DNA of 64,000 nucleotides from a virus: IMG/VR virus record IMGVR_UViG_3300047121_000347, positions 1 to 64,000 of that record. The stretch is one strand, 5' to 3'. The stretch's first letter is position 1, and every line of letters starts with the position of its first letter. The notes below the pieces were generated by a model. It was not told the origin of the DNA, did not search any database, and saw only the letters and a list, made by a program, of their open reading frames with translations. Below, piece by piece: positions 7,562-15,209 of this stretch. A program made the position numbers and the translations under genes.

Positions 7562-8788
7562 ATGGCCGCACCGAATTACACGCCAATCCAGCTTTATCGG
7601 ACCAACACAGCCTCAACCACAGCACCCGCCGCTGGCAACTTAAACGCAGGTGAGCTTGCCATCAATTACCACGACAGTGGGATGGCGCTCTATGCAAAGA
7701 ACTCATCAGGAGCCGTCAAAAAGCTCATCAACAACCCTGCGGGCCTGACTTATCCGGCTGCTGACGGCTCGGCATATCAAGCCGTTCAAACGGATGGCTC
7801 TGGAACCCTATCATTTGCGCCATCGGCATCATCAGTTTTAACGGCTCAAGGCGACTTGCTTTACGCCTCTGGGGCTAACACCTTAGCCAGGCTTGCCAAG
7901 AGCACTACAGCTACGCGTTACCTCTCTAATACGGGTACCAATAACAATCCAGCCTGGGCGCAAATTGATTTAACGAACGGCGTCACAGGCACCTTACCCA
8001 TCGGTAGTGGAGGCACAGGTGTTAGTGCCGCTGCAAGTGACGGCCAGCTACTAATCGGTAATGGCTCAGGCTTTACCCTGGCCAATATCACGGTTAGCCC
8101 ACCGCTAAGCATTTCCAATACGGCAGGAGGTATTGCACTTACTGCCTCAGGTCTTGGCACTGGTGACGTAATCGGCCCAACAAGCGCTACTGATCGTGCG
8201 ATTGCCATTTACAACGGCACGGGCGGCAAGATCATTCAAAATTCAACCGCTACAGTGACCTCGGCAGGATTTTTAACGGCTAATGGACTAACCTTCCCGG
8301 CTACGCAGGTTTCATCGGCAGATGCCAATACGCTTGATGATTATGAAGAAGGTATATGGACGCCAAGTTTTATAAGCATTGATATTCTTAATGGCGACAT
8401 AACTCCGACGTATGTCACATTAACGACAAAAGGCTCTTATCGAAAAGTTGGTTCGGTGGTTTTTGTATTATTTAGAATCTCTCTATCTGCGTTATCAGTG
8501 ACCGGATCAACTTCAAATGAACTTTATATTGAAGGGCTTCCATACGCACCAAACACATCAAATCCGGTATTTTCTCCACAGATGGCATATGGCTTTGCTA
8601 ATAATTTTTCAACAAATGCACCATCGTTTGGATATTTCAACACTATTAATTGGACTCAAGTAACTGGGTCAGTCTCTGTAAATTACAAAACCGCTCCAAA
8701 TGCTTTGACATCTGGACTAATAACTGGGGCCAACCTTACCTCTTCGATACTGCTAGTTGGCAGTGGGTTTTATTTCTCTGCAACGTGA
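7562..8788 (+). CDS. Tail fibre protein
   Basis: A 408-residue beta-rich fibre. Residues 1-60 (NYTPIQLYRTNTAS, AGELAINYHDSGMALYAKNSSG) match the N-terminal module of the S74 fibre at 61821. Residues about 140-200 ([23 protein letters not shown]) match a module in the fibre at 59397. From residue 255 the sequence becomes aromatic and strand-rich (YEEGIWTPSFIS, GSYRKVGSVVFVLFRISL), a domain often found as a receptor-facing C-terminus in phage fibres. It starts 4 bases after the upstream stop. Confidence 0.75.
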   Translation: MAAPNYTPIQLYRTNTASTTAPAAGNLNAGELAINYHDSGMALYAKNSSGAVKKLINNPAGLTYPAADGSAYQAVQTDGSGTLSFAPSASSVLTAQGDLLYASGANTLARLAKSTTATRYLSNTGTNNNPAWAQIDLTNGVTGTLPIGSGGTGVSAAASDGQLLIGNGSGFTLANITVSPPLSISNTAGGIALTASGLGTGDVIGPTSATDRAIAIYNGTGGKIIQNSTATVTSAGFLTANGLTFPATQVSSADANTLDDYEEGIWTPSFISIDILNGDITPTYVTLTTKGSYRKVGSVVFVLFRISLSALSVTGSTSNELYIEGLPYAPNTSNPVFSPQMAYGFANNFSTNAPSFGYFNTINWTQVTGSVSVNYKTAPNALTSGLITGANLTSSILLVGSGFYFSAT

Positions 8789-8795
8789 GGCTTTT

Positions 8796-9035
8796 ATGAT
8801 TAACAAAGAAGTGATTATTGACAAGATTGAAGTCATTGAAAACGGCGGTGTGTTAATCCGTGAGGTGACACGCATCGTAGAAGATGGCAATGAAATTTCA
8901 CGCTCTTATCATCGGTCGTCATTGGCCCCTGGTGTTGATATCTCCAATCAAGACCCTCGCGTTCAGGCTATCTGCAATGCAGTATGGACGCCTGAAGTAA
9001 TTGCTGCATTTAATGCCCAACGTCAGGCCGCCTAA
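8796..9035 (+). CDS. Small conserved phage protein, unknown function
   Basis: A 79-residue protein beginning MINKEVIIDKIEVIENG. I take ATG 8796, preceded by a GAGG site, rather than an upstream in-frame ATG inside the fibre gene. It contains a basic/acidic strand pair (VLIREVTRIVEDGNEISRS) and ends in a helix (VWTPEVIAAFNAQRQ). Similar short proteins occur between fibres and lysis genes in many phages, without known function. No signal peptide or membrane segment is visible. Confidence 0.6.
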   Translation: MINKEVIIDKIEVIENGGVLIREVTRIVEDGNEISRSYHRSSLAPGVDISNQDPRVQAICNAVWTPEVIAAFNAQRQAA

Positions 9036-9041
9036 TGAATT

Positions 9042-9257
9042 ATGGACTCCATTGAGACGAGACATGCCGTGCTAGAAGCCAGGATGAGCGCTCATGAAAA
9101 GGAGTGCGCTAGCCGATATGAAGCAATCACTGCACAGCTTGATAAAGGCGATAAGCGCATGACCAAGATTGAGTATTGGATCATTGCGGTGTTTGCTGCA
9201 GTGCTGCTCGGCCCTGGCGCTGCGGCTGAGTTTGTTAAAAAGCTATTTGGTATCTGA
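9042..9257 (+). CDS. Small single-membrane-span protein, lysis-region
   Basis: A 71-residue protein with a charged, coiled-coil-like N-terminal half (ETRHAVLEARMSAHEKECASRYEAI) and one hydrophobic segment at about residues 46-64 (YWIIAVFAAVLLGPGAAA). It lies directly before the two membrane proteins and the lysozyme, and shares its terminal A with the next start (TGATG). This shape is common in phage lysis cassettes, and a paralogue begins at 63858. A holin-accessory or antiholin role is possible but unproven. Confidence 0.65.
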   Translation: MDSIETRHAVLEARMSAHEKECASRYEAITAQLDKGDKRMTKIEYWIIAVFAAVLLGPGAAAEFVKKLFGI

Positions 9258-9673
9258 TGGACGACAAAACTCACGAACTAGCGGTGCTTAAAGCCCAGGC
9301 CAGAATTAGGCTTGATGAGCTTAAAGCACAAGACTCGGCCAAAGAAGTAGCAGGAAAAGCCATTGGCGAAGATGGCTTACTGTATATCTTCCTAATCGTA
9401 CTCGTGGGTGTCGGTGCATCGTTATTCCTTGAAGGTGAGAAGATCGCCGCTGTGATGGGCTTGCTTGGCGCTTCACTTACTGCGCTTATTCAGATGCTTA
9501 ACGGTATTGCGGGGACCGCAGCTAAGCAAGAGAAGCCTGAGTTTGAAGTCATTAAAGACCTTATCCATCGTCTTGACAAACTGGACCGTGCCGAGCAACC
9601 CATGCAGGTTGACGTTGAGGGCAGCAAAGTAACGGTCAAAAAAGGTCAGGACATCGTAACGGCTAAGGGGTAA
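9257..9673 (+). CDS. Membrane protein of the lysis cassette, holin candidate
   Basis: A 138-residue protein with two hydrophobic segments at about residues 40-60 (LLYIFLIVLVGVGASLFL) and 65-85 (AAVMGLLGASLTALIQML), flanked by charged termini. The start ATG shares a base with the preceding stop. It sits between a one-span protein and a likely three-span holin just before the lysozyme, so a holin or holin-partner role is reasonable. No family was recognised with certainty. Confidence 0.6.
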   Translation: MDDKTHELAVLKAQARIRLDELKAQDSAKEVAGKAIGEDGLLYIFLIVLVGVGASLFLEGEKIAAVMGLLGASLTALIQMLNGIAGTAAKQEKPEFEVIKDLIHRLDKLDRAEQPMQVDVEGSKVTVKKGQDIVTAKG

Positions 9674-9675
9674 AA

Positions 9676-10173
9676 ATGCTTGATATTATTGGCGGTGGTC
9701 TGTTTGGCACGATCTTCGGCGGTTTGTTTCGACTTGCGCCGGAGGTCTTAAAGTTCTTGGACCGCAAGAACGAGCGCCAGCATGAACTGTCCATGTTCAA
9801 CCGTCAATGTGAACTTGAGCAATTACGCGGCCAACAGAAACTAGCCGAAATCGGAGCCGAGCGTGACAAAGCAATTGATACTGGTGTCATGGCTGCATTT
9901 GAAGCAGCCATCAACTCACAGACCGAGATGGCTAAGGCTGCCGGTGGCTGGGTGGCGTCGCTTTCGGCTTCAGTCCGGCCGGTAGTTACGTATTGGATTC
10001 TGGCCATCTGGTCTGCTTCGCATATTTGGTTCGCGATTCTTGCTTCGCATGAGGGGCTCCCTGTGCAGGATATGTTCAAGATGATCATGTCGCCTGACTT
10101 TGCTGCTCTTGTTTCGGGCACGTTTAATTATTGGTTTCTTGACCGCACCTTGAAGACTCGAGGCCTTGCATGA
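9676..10173 (+). CDS. Putative 3TM holin (gene-transfer-agent type)
   Basis: A 165-residue protein resembling the GTA_holin_3TM family. The N-terminus is glycine-rich and amphipathic (IIGGGLFGTIFGGLF), followed by a coiled coil (KNERQHELSMFNRQCELEQLRGQ approx. residues 30-75). The centre has AKAAGGWVASLSASVRPVVTYW, a signature I associate with this family, and two further hydrophobic spans (residues 105-125 and 140-160, ending FNYWFLDRTLK). Its stop overlaps the lysozyme start as ATGA, so the pair would be made together. Role: inner-membrane hole formation for lysozyme release. Confidence 0.7.
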   Translation: MLDIIGGGLFGTIFGGLFRLAPEVLKFLDRKNERQHELSMFNRQCELEQLRGQQKLAEIGAERDKAIDTGVMAAFEAAINSQTEMAKAAGGWVASLSASVRPVVTYWILAIWSASHIWFAILASHEGLPVQDMFKMIMSPDFAALVSGTFNYWFLDRTLKTRGLA

Positions 10174-10631
10174 AACTTGACCTTGCGGCTGAGCTTTGCC
10201 GACGCTTTGAGGGGTTTTCCGCCCGGCCTTATCTCTGCCCGGCAGGGGTGTGGACCATTGGATACGGGTCAACGTATTATCAAAGCGGCGACCGTGTTAC
10301 AAAAGATGATCCGCCGATAACTCGCGAGTATGCCGAGCAACTCCTCATGCATGAGCTGGTGAATACCTACGCACCGGGGGTGGTAAGGCTCTGCCCGATA
10401 CTGTTAACTTTAGCGATTGAGAAAAAAGATTGGAAAAAACTAAACGCTGTCGTAGATTTCTGCTATAATCTAGGGGTAGGGCGCTTACAGACCTCCACTT
10501 TGAGGCGTAAAATAAACGCTCAAGACTGGGAAGGTGCAAAAGAGCAGCTCATGCTCTGGGTGCGCGGAGGGGGTAAGGTCCTGCGCGGTCTCGTTATCAG
10601 GCGTCAGGCCGAATGCAACTTGATGGGGTGA
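10170..10631 (+). CDS. Endolysin, T4-type lysozyme (glycoside hydrolase 24)
   Basis: A 153-residue muramidase that cleaves the glycan strands of peptidoglycan at lysis. The active-site pattern is visible at the N-terminus: E14 (RRFEGF), C23 and T29, with the same spacing as E11-D20-T26 of T4 lysozyme; Cys in place of Asp is a known variant in this family. TIGYG follows at 29-33. Later blocks are FCYNLGVGRLQTSTL and the C-terminal RGLVIRRQAE, which matches the usual G-L-x-x-R-R ending. No signal peptide is seen, so export should depend on the adjacent holin. Length is normal for the family. Confidence 0.92.
   Translation: MKLDLAAELCRRFEGFSARPYLCPAGVWTIGYGSTYYQSGDRVTKDDPPITREYAEQLLMHELVNTYAPGVVRLCPILLTLAIEKKDWKKLNAVVDFCYNLGVGRLQTSTLRRKINAQDWEGAKEQLMLWVRGGGKVLRGLVIRRQAECNLMG
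10464..10469 (+). promoter_or_regulatory. Possible extended -10 promoter inside the lysozyme gene
   Basis: TGCTATAAT gives a perfect -10 with an extended TGn element. The -35 position 17 bases upstream is poor. It would drive the small basic gene at 10638 and the adaptor-to-ejection run. The match could be chance within coding sequence. Confidence 0.3.
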
Positions 10632-10637
10632 TGAGTT

Positions 10638-10802
10638 ATGAAAGAGGTATGGGAAAAACCACGGCCTAAATCACTCGGCAAATCTAAATCTTTAAGCCCG
10701 AATCAGAAACGAGCAGCCAAAGCTTTTGCCAAACGCACCGGAACCACGTACCCTTCGTTGGTAGCCAATATGGCCGGTGCTAAGGCTAAAAGGAGCTGGT
10801 GA
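10638..10802 (+). CDS. Small basic protein, unknown function
   Basis: A 54-residue, Lys/Arg/Ala-rich protein beginning MKEVWEKPRPKSLGK and ending AKAKRSW. The region 20-50 (SPNQKRAAKAFAKRTGTTYP) looks like a basic helix. It fills the gap between the lysozyme and the adaptor, and its TGA shares one base with the adaptor ATG (TGATG), which supports it being translated. Similar short basic proteins are common upstream of head-tail connector genes. Function unknown; nucleic-acid contact is possible from charge alone. Confidence 0.6.
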   Translation: MKEVWEKPRPKSLGKSKSLSPNQKRAAKAFAKRTGTTYPSLVANMAGAKAKRSW

Positions 10803-11437
10803 TGACCGTTGCCTATGCAATGACCTATGATAGTCTGGTGCTTGATATCCAGCAATATCTGGAGCGCACAGACGATGCCACCCTTGAGCGCATTCCGACG
10901 TTTATCGGTTTGGCTGAGCAGGTCATCGCGAGTCAGACTAAGTTTCTTGGAAACCTCACCGTTCAGTCTAACACGCTGACGGCCGCCAACCCCATTATTG
11001 ACAAACCGGCTCGCTGGCACAAGACCGTTTCTATGAACATTACCGTAGCGGGCAAACGTTATCCGGTTCTGTTGAGAAAGTATGAGTACCTGCGTGAGTA
11101 CTGGCCTGACCCCACTCAAACCGGCGTTCCTAAGTTCTATTGTGATTACGATTACACGCACTGGTTTATCGCTCCAACACCGGCACTTGCGTATAACTTT
11201 GAAGTGCTTTACTACGAACGGGTGCAACCGCTGAGTTCAGCTAATCAGACTAATTGGTTCACTGTGTACGCCCCGCAAGCGCTCTTGTACGGCTCGTTGT
11301 TACAAGCCATGCCGTTTTTGAAAAACGACGAGCGCACCCCGCTATGGCAGGCCCAATACGATGCCATTATTCAAACCCTCATGGCCGAAGATAAGCTACG
11401 TATCGCTGATCGTCAGGCCGTTGCTGCGGACAGTTAA
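10802..11437 (+). CDS. Head-tail adaptor protein, SU10/phiEco32-type
   Basis: A 211-residue protein resembling the SU10_adaptor family, which forms the ring between portal and tail nozzle in podoviruses. Visible family features are YDSLVLDIQQYLER near the start, FIGLAEQVIAS, RWHKTVSM, an LRKYEYLREYWPD block, PKFYCDYDYTHWFIAPTP, FEVLYYERV and the helical C-terminus around YGSLLQAMPFL. ATG 10802 is preferred over GTG 10799 because AGGAG lies at normal distance and the ATG overlaps the preceding stop. The nozzle-like gene follows after one fibre gene, as expected. Confidence 0.8.
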   Translation: MTVAYAMTYDSLVLDIQQYLERTDDATLERIPTFIGLAEQVIASQTKFLGNLTVQSNTLTAANPIIDKPARWHKTVSMNITVAGKRYPVLLRKYEYLREYWPDPTQTGVPKFYCDYDYTHWFIAPTPALAYNFEVLYYERVQPLSSANQTNWFTVYAPQALLYGSLLQAMPFLKNDERTPLWQAQYDAIIQTLMAEDKLRIADRQAVAADS

Positions 11438-11439
11438 TC

Positions 11440-12678
11440 ATGAGCTACACAAGCCCCTTCACAGGCGACGTTGTACAGCCGACCGACGTTTCTTATGAAT
11501 CCATAAGCCTGACAGGTAACTTACAACTTGTCTGGCCTATCAATGGCAACTTAAGCACTGAAACGCCGGCAGCACGCATCATGGACGTAACGTCCTCAGG
11601 TGCTTATGAATTGCGTATGCCACCTGCCAATCAGGTCTCAGTAGGCCAGGATGCGCTTATTCGCAATACAGGTGCTAATACCATCACGGTTAAGACCTAT
11701 GACGGCAACTCAACCATCATTACAGTTGCCTCGGGTGTTGCTAAGTACATTTACCTGACTGATAACAGTGACGTTTATGGTACTTGGGCCAATGTGCAAT
11801 TTGGCGCAGGCACCTCATCAGCCGATGCTGCAACGCTTGCCGGTGCTGGTTTATTAGCGGTTGGAGCCACGCTCAATCAAAGTCATCCAACAGCCTCAGT
11901 GGTTGCCAATCAGGTGTTTGTTGATGGCGATCGCGCAAAGGCTTACATCTGGACGGGTGGCACTACAACGACGACGCTGCCGCTTGCAACCACAGTGGGC
12001 AGTAACTGGTTCTTCCTTGTGAAGAACAGCGGCTCAGGAACCTTAACGATTAGCGGTAACTCAGGTGAATTGATTGATGGTGCATCCACCAAAGACTTCA
12101 ATCCAAACGAGTCAGCATTTATTGTCTCTACAGGCACAACCTTTGTCACGGTTGGGTTTGGTGTCAGTACGCAGTTTGAATTCTCAGCACTTACCAAGAC
12201 TGTCACAACGGGCACTTACACGCTAACTGCCAATGAGGCCTCTAATACGATCCAGATTTACAACGGCACCTTGACAGGTAATGTAACAATCATTGTCCCG
12301 CCGATTGTTAATCTGTATGTGATTAGTAACCAGTGCTCTGCAGGTATCTTTACCTTAACGGTGTCTACAGGTATCTCTGGCGGGGCTACAGCAACCGTTC
12401 CAGCCTCAGGACAGGCAACCCTAATCTGTGATGGTACGAACCTCTTAAACGCCAATACAGCGATTGCTGGCGGCACGGCTATCAGTTTGGTCAATGGCTC
12501 TGCTGCAAGTCCCTCACTGAACTTTGCAAGCGAAACGAATACAGGCATTTATCGGCCTGGCTCAAGTCGATTTGGCATTTCAGTGGGTGGCAGTCTTATT
12601 GCCGAGGTCAACACCACAGGACTTGAAGTCACTGGTACAGGCAACTTTACAGGTGGCGTTTCTGGGGGCACGTTTTGA
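11440..12678 (+). CDS. Fibre-like/virion appendage protein
   Basis: A 412-residue, Thr/Ala/Gly-rich beta protein. Repeated sandwich-like units are visible (VWPINGNLSTETPAARIMDV, PANQVSVGQDALIRNTGANTITV, and two later NNTITV-like blocks). The C-terminus (NTGIYRPGSSRFGISVGG, then TGNFTGGVSGGTF) is typical of fibre subunits that end before a trimerising tip encoded separately. It lies between the adaptor and nozzle genes and its stop overlaps the TTG start of the nozzle gene. It could be a short tail fibre bound to the nozzle. Confidence 0.65.
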   Translation: MSYTSPFTGDVVQPTDVSYESISLTGNLQLVWPINGNLSTETPAARIMDVTSSGAYELRMPPANQVSVGQDALIRNTGANTITVKTYDGNSTIITVASGVAKYIYLTDNSDVYGTWANVQFGAGTSSADAATLAGAGLLAVGATLNQSHPTASVVANQVFVDGDRAKAYIWTGGTTTTTLPLATTVGSNWFFLVKNSGSGTLTISGNSGELIDGASTKDFNPNESAFIVSTGTTFVTVGFGVSTQFEFSALTKTVTTGTYTLTANEASNTIQIYNGTLTGNVTIIVPPIVNLYVISNQCSAGIFTLTVSTGISGGATATVPASGQATLICDGTNLLNANTAIAGGTAISLVNGSAASPSLNFASETNTGIYRPGSSRFGISVGGSLIAEVNTTGLEVTGTGNFTGGVSGGTF

Positions 12679-14963
12679 CAAAAAAGGTCTTTACCCTCGA
12701 CACCCGTCCTGGCATTCAGCGGGATGGGACGCTCTTTGATAAAGAGTATTACACCGATGGACGCTGGGTGCGATTCCAGAAGTTTGGTGGTGAACTGGCT
12801 CGGCCAAGAAAGATGGGCGGTTATCGAGAAATTGCCAACAACCTTGCCGGCCCCTCTCGAGGGGTTTTTGTTGTTGTACGAAGCCTTTATAACAACGTCT
12901 ACAGCGGCTATTCAGACGGCTTACAGGTCGTACCTATTAACAATAATGGTGTCGGCGCTGGCGTTACGGATTTCAGCTTTGCAGGCCCAGTCACAACGGT
13001 AAGCATTACCACGGCAGGTAGCGGTTATACCAATGGCTCATATACCAATGTGCCCTTAGCTTACAGCACTTCAGGAACTGGCAGTGGCGCAAGAGCTAGC
13101 GTGACAGTTTCAGGTGGTGCAGTAACTGCCGTTACCCTGACAGGTGGCGGTGTACGTTATGTGCCCGGTGAGTTCTTAACGATTGCCAACACTTATCTCG
13201 GTGGCGCTGGCTCTGGTGTCTTGTTACAGATCTCGGCGATTGATTCGCCATTTACCGCCTCAGATAACAACTCATGGCAGTTTGATACGTTTACTGATTC
13301 AGTTGATCAAAACACGAATCTGTTGCTTGCACATCCTTCGCAAGACCTGCAAGACATCGATAATGAAACCAACACACGCTTGCTGTGTGGGCCATTGTCA
13401 GGCTCAGTCTTATGGGCTGCCGGCTTATTCGCGGTGGATAGTTGTGTGCTTAACAGTACAACAACAGTCACTTTGGCTGCTATCAGCACCAAGATTGCTG
13501 CAGGTCAAGTCGTTAAAGGTCCTGGCATTCCTGCTGGCACAACCGTTGTATCTGTCGTCTCAACGACAGTAACCCTCAGCCAGGCGGCAACGATCTCAGC
13601 CACAACAACACTGACCTTTGACAATGAAGTCTCTATTTCAGGCGGGGTCGTTGCATTACATCCTTATGTGTTTGTTTACGGCAATGACGGCCTGATCTGG
13701 AACTGCTCAGCAGGTGACATAGATGATTGGGTCTCGGCTGATGCCAATCGCGTCAATGCTGCCACTGGAAAGATCTTACAAGGGCTTCCCGTTCGAGGTG
13801 GTTCCAACTCACCATCAGGTCTGTTTTGGTCGCTTGATAGCCTTATTAGGGTGTCTTACGCACCTCAGTCATTAGGTGTGGCAGGAACGGCAAACTTTGC
13901 CGCGCCAACCTTCTGGCGGTATGACATCATCACATCGCAATCATCCTTCTTATCGTCCTCAGCCGTTATTGAATATGACGGCATTTACTTCTGGACGGGC
14001 GTTGATCGCTTCTTGCTTTACAACGGCGTAACCAAAGAGATTCCTAATTCCTTTAACCAGAACTACTTCTTTGACAACCTGAACTACGCGCAGCGTCAGA
14101 AGGTCTGGGCCACGAAGGTTCCAAGGTTTGGTGAGATCTGGTGGTTTTATCCCAAGGGTGACGCCTCTGAATGCACAGATGCTGTGATTTACAACGTCAG
14201 GGATAACACCTGGTATGACACTGGAGAGGCTTTGGGAGCACAACGCTCGGCAGGCTACTTCTCGCAAGTCTTCCGATTTCCCGTGCAGGCAGGCTTTGAT
14301 GTCAACACGGCTGACAGCATCAACGCAGTAACCATTACTAATGCTGGCTCGGCTTATACGGATGCCACTTACAGCTACAAAACGCTCTCAGGAGGCACAG
14401 GAACCGGTGCTACGGCCACCATGGTCGTCATTGGAGGTAAGGTCGTCTCAGTAACGATTAACGATCGTGGCTCAGGCTATACCGTCGGTGACGTACTGAC
14501 GGCCACACTTACTGGTGGCTCGGGTTTCCAAATCACTGTGCAGACATTGATGCAGCAAGTATCACTCTGGCAGCATGAGTACGGTAAAGATGTCATTCAA
14601 GGCACTTCAGTATTGGCCATTGAGAGCTACTTCACGACATCTGATTTAGGTGTGATTGCCGGCGGTCCGGCAACCTTCTCACCGGTTGGTGTGAACAGTT
14701 GGACACGCATTGAGCGTGTTGAGCCTAACTTCATTCAAACCGGTGATTTAGACCTGTATATCATCGGCAGACCCTATCCTGACCAGCCCGATAAAATCAC
14801 GGGACCGTATACGTTTGCGCCAGGAACAAGCAAAATTGACATGAAAGAACAGCGTCGATTGCTGCGCTTAAAATTTGTCAGTAATGTGGCTGGTGGCGAC
14901 TACCAGACCGGCAAGATTATTGTCGATGCGGACACGGGCGACGTGAGGGGTTATACGGTATGA
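12675..14963 (+). CDS. Tail nozzle/stabilisation protein with two GSGYT inserts
   Basis: A 762-residue protein starting at TTG 12675, overlapping the previous stop and preceded by a GGGGG tract. The core (FTLDTRPGIQRDGTLFDKEYYTDGRWVRFQ; SVLWAAGLFAVDSC; FFWS-type strands; VYNVRDNTWYDTGE) has the beta-propeller character of podovirus nozzle proteins. Two insert modules, about residues 105-185 and 545-625, share VSITTAGSGYT or VTITNAGSAYT, then GGAVTAVTL or GGKVVSVTI, and a GxGYTVGDVL-type end. Such modules recur in phage virion proteins. Position after the adaptor supports a nozzle function: DNA exit channel below the adaptor. Confidence 0.75.
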   Translation: MTKKVFTLDTRPGIQRDGTLFDKEYYTDGRWVRFQKFGGELARPRKMGGYREIANNLAGPSRGVFVVVRSLYNNVYSGYSDGLQVVPINNNGVGAGVTDFSFAGPVTTVSITTAGSGYTNGSYTNVPLAYSTSGTGSGARASVTVSGGAVTAVTLTGGGVRYVPGEFLTIANTYLGGAGSGVLLQISAIDSPFTASDNNSWQFDTFTDSVDQNTNLLLAHPSQDLQDIDNETNTRLLCGPLSGSVLWAAGLFAVDSCVLNSTTTVTLAAISTKIAAGQVVKGPGIPAGTTVVSVVSTTVTLSQAATISATTTLTFDNEVSISGGVVALHPYVFVYGNDGLIWNCSAGDIDDWVSADANRVNAATGKILQGLPVRGGSNSPSGLFWSLDSLIRVSYAPQSLGVAGTANFAAPTFWRYDIITSQSSFLSSSAVIEYDGIYFWTGVDRFLLYNGVTKEIPNSFNQNYFFDNLNYAQRQKVWATKVPRFGEIWWFYPKGDASECTDAVIYNVRDNTWYDTGEALGAQRSAGYFSQVFRFPVQAGFDVNTADSINAVTITNAGSAYTDATYSYKTLSGGTGTGATATMVVIGGKVVSVTINDRGSGYTVGDVLTATLTGGSGFQITVQTLMQQVSLWQHEYGKDVIQGTSVLAIESYFTTSDLGVIAGGPATFSPVGVNSWTRIERVEPNFIQTGDLDLYIIGRPYPDQPDKITGPYTFAPGTSKIDMKEQRRLLRLKFVSNVAGGDYQTGKIIVDADTGDVRGYTV

Positions 14964-15208
14964 GCGTAGCGCTTATCTATGATCCGAGGTTTCATACCTT
15001 TGAGTCTTGGGCTTGCCTCATGTGTGAGTTATACGCCTCCAACCAGCTGCAAGTACCCATACTTAGCACTGACTGGAAGTCATGGGCTGCAGGCTTAAAG
15101 GCTATTGATGTTTTTGCCAACGAAGCCATTCCTGAGCCTTACGGCTTTGAGGACTGGCAGGATTGGGCATCGGCCGTGGTCGGCGCCGTTAATCCGAGGA
15201 CGAACTGA
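14960..15208 (+). CDS. Small conserved protein, unknown function
   Basis: An 82-residue Trp-rich protein (SWACLMCELYA, DWKSWAAGLKAIDVF, FEDWQDWASAVVG). Its ATG overlaps the stop of the nozzle gene and its stop lies one base before the next start, so it belongs to the tail operon. Repeated helix-plus-Trp spacing suggests a compact helical protein. No known motif was recognised; a virion assembly role is inferred only from context. Confidence 0.65.
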   Translation: MSVALIYDPRFHTFESWACLMCELYASNQLQVPILSTDWKSWAAGLKAIDVFANEAIPEPYGFEDWQDWASAVVGAVNPRTN

Positions 15209-15209
15209 A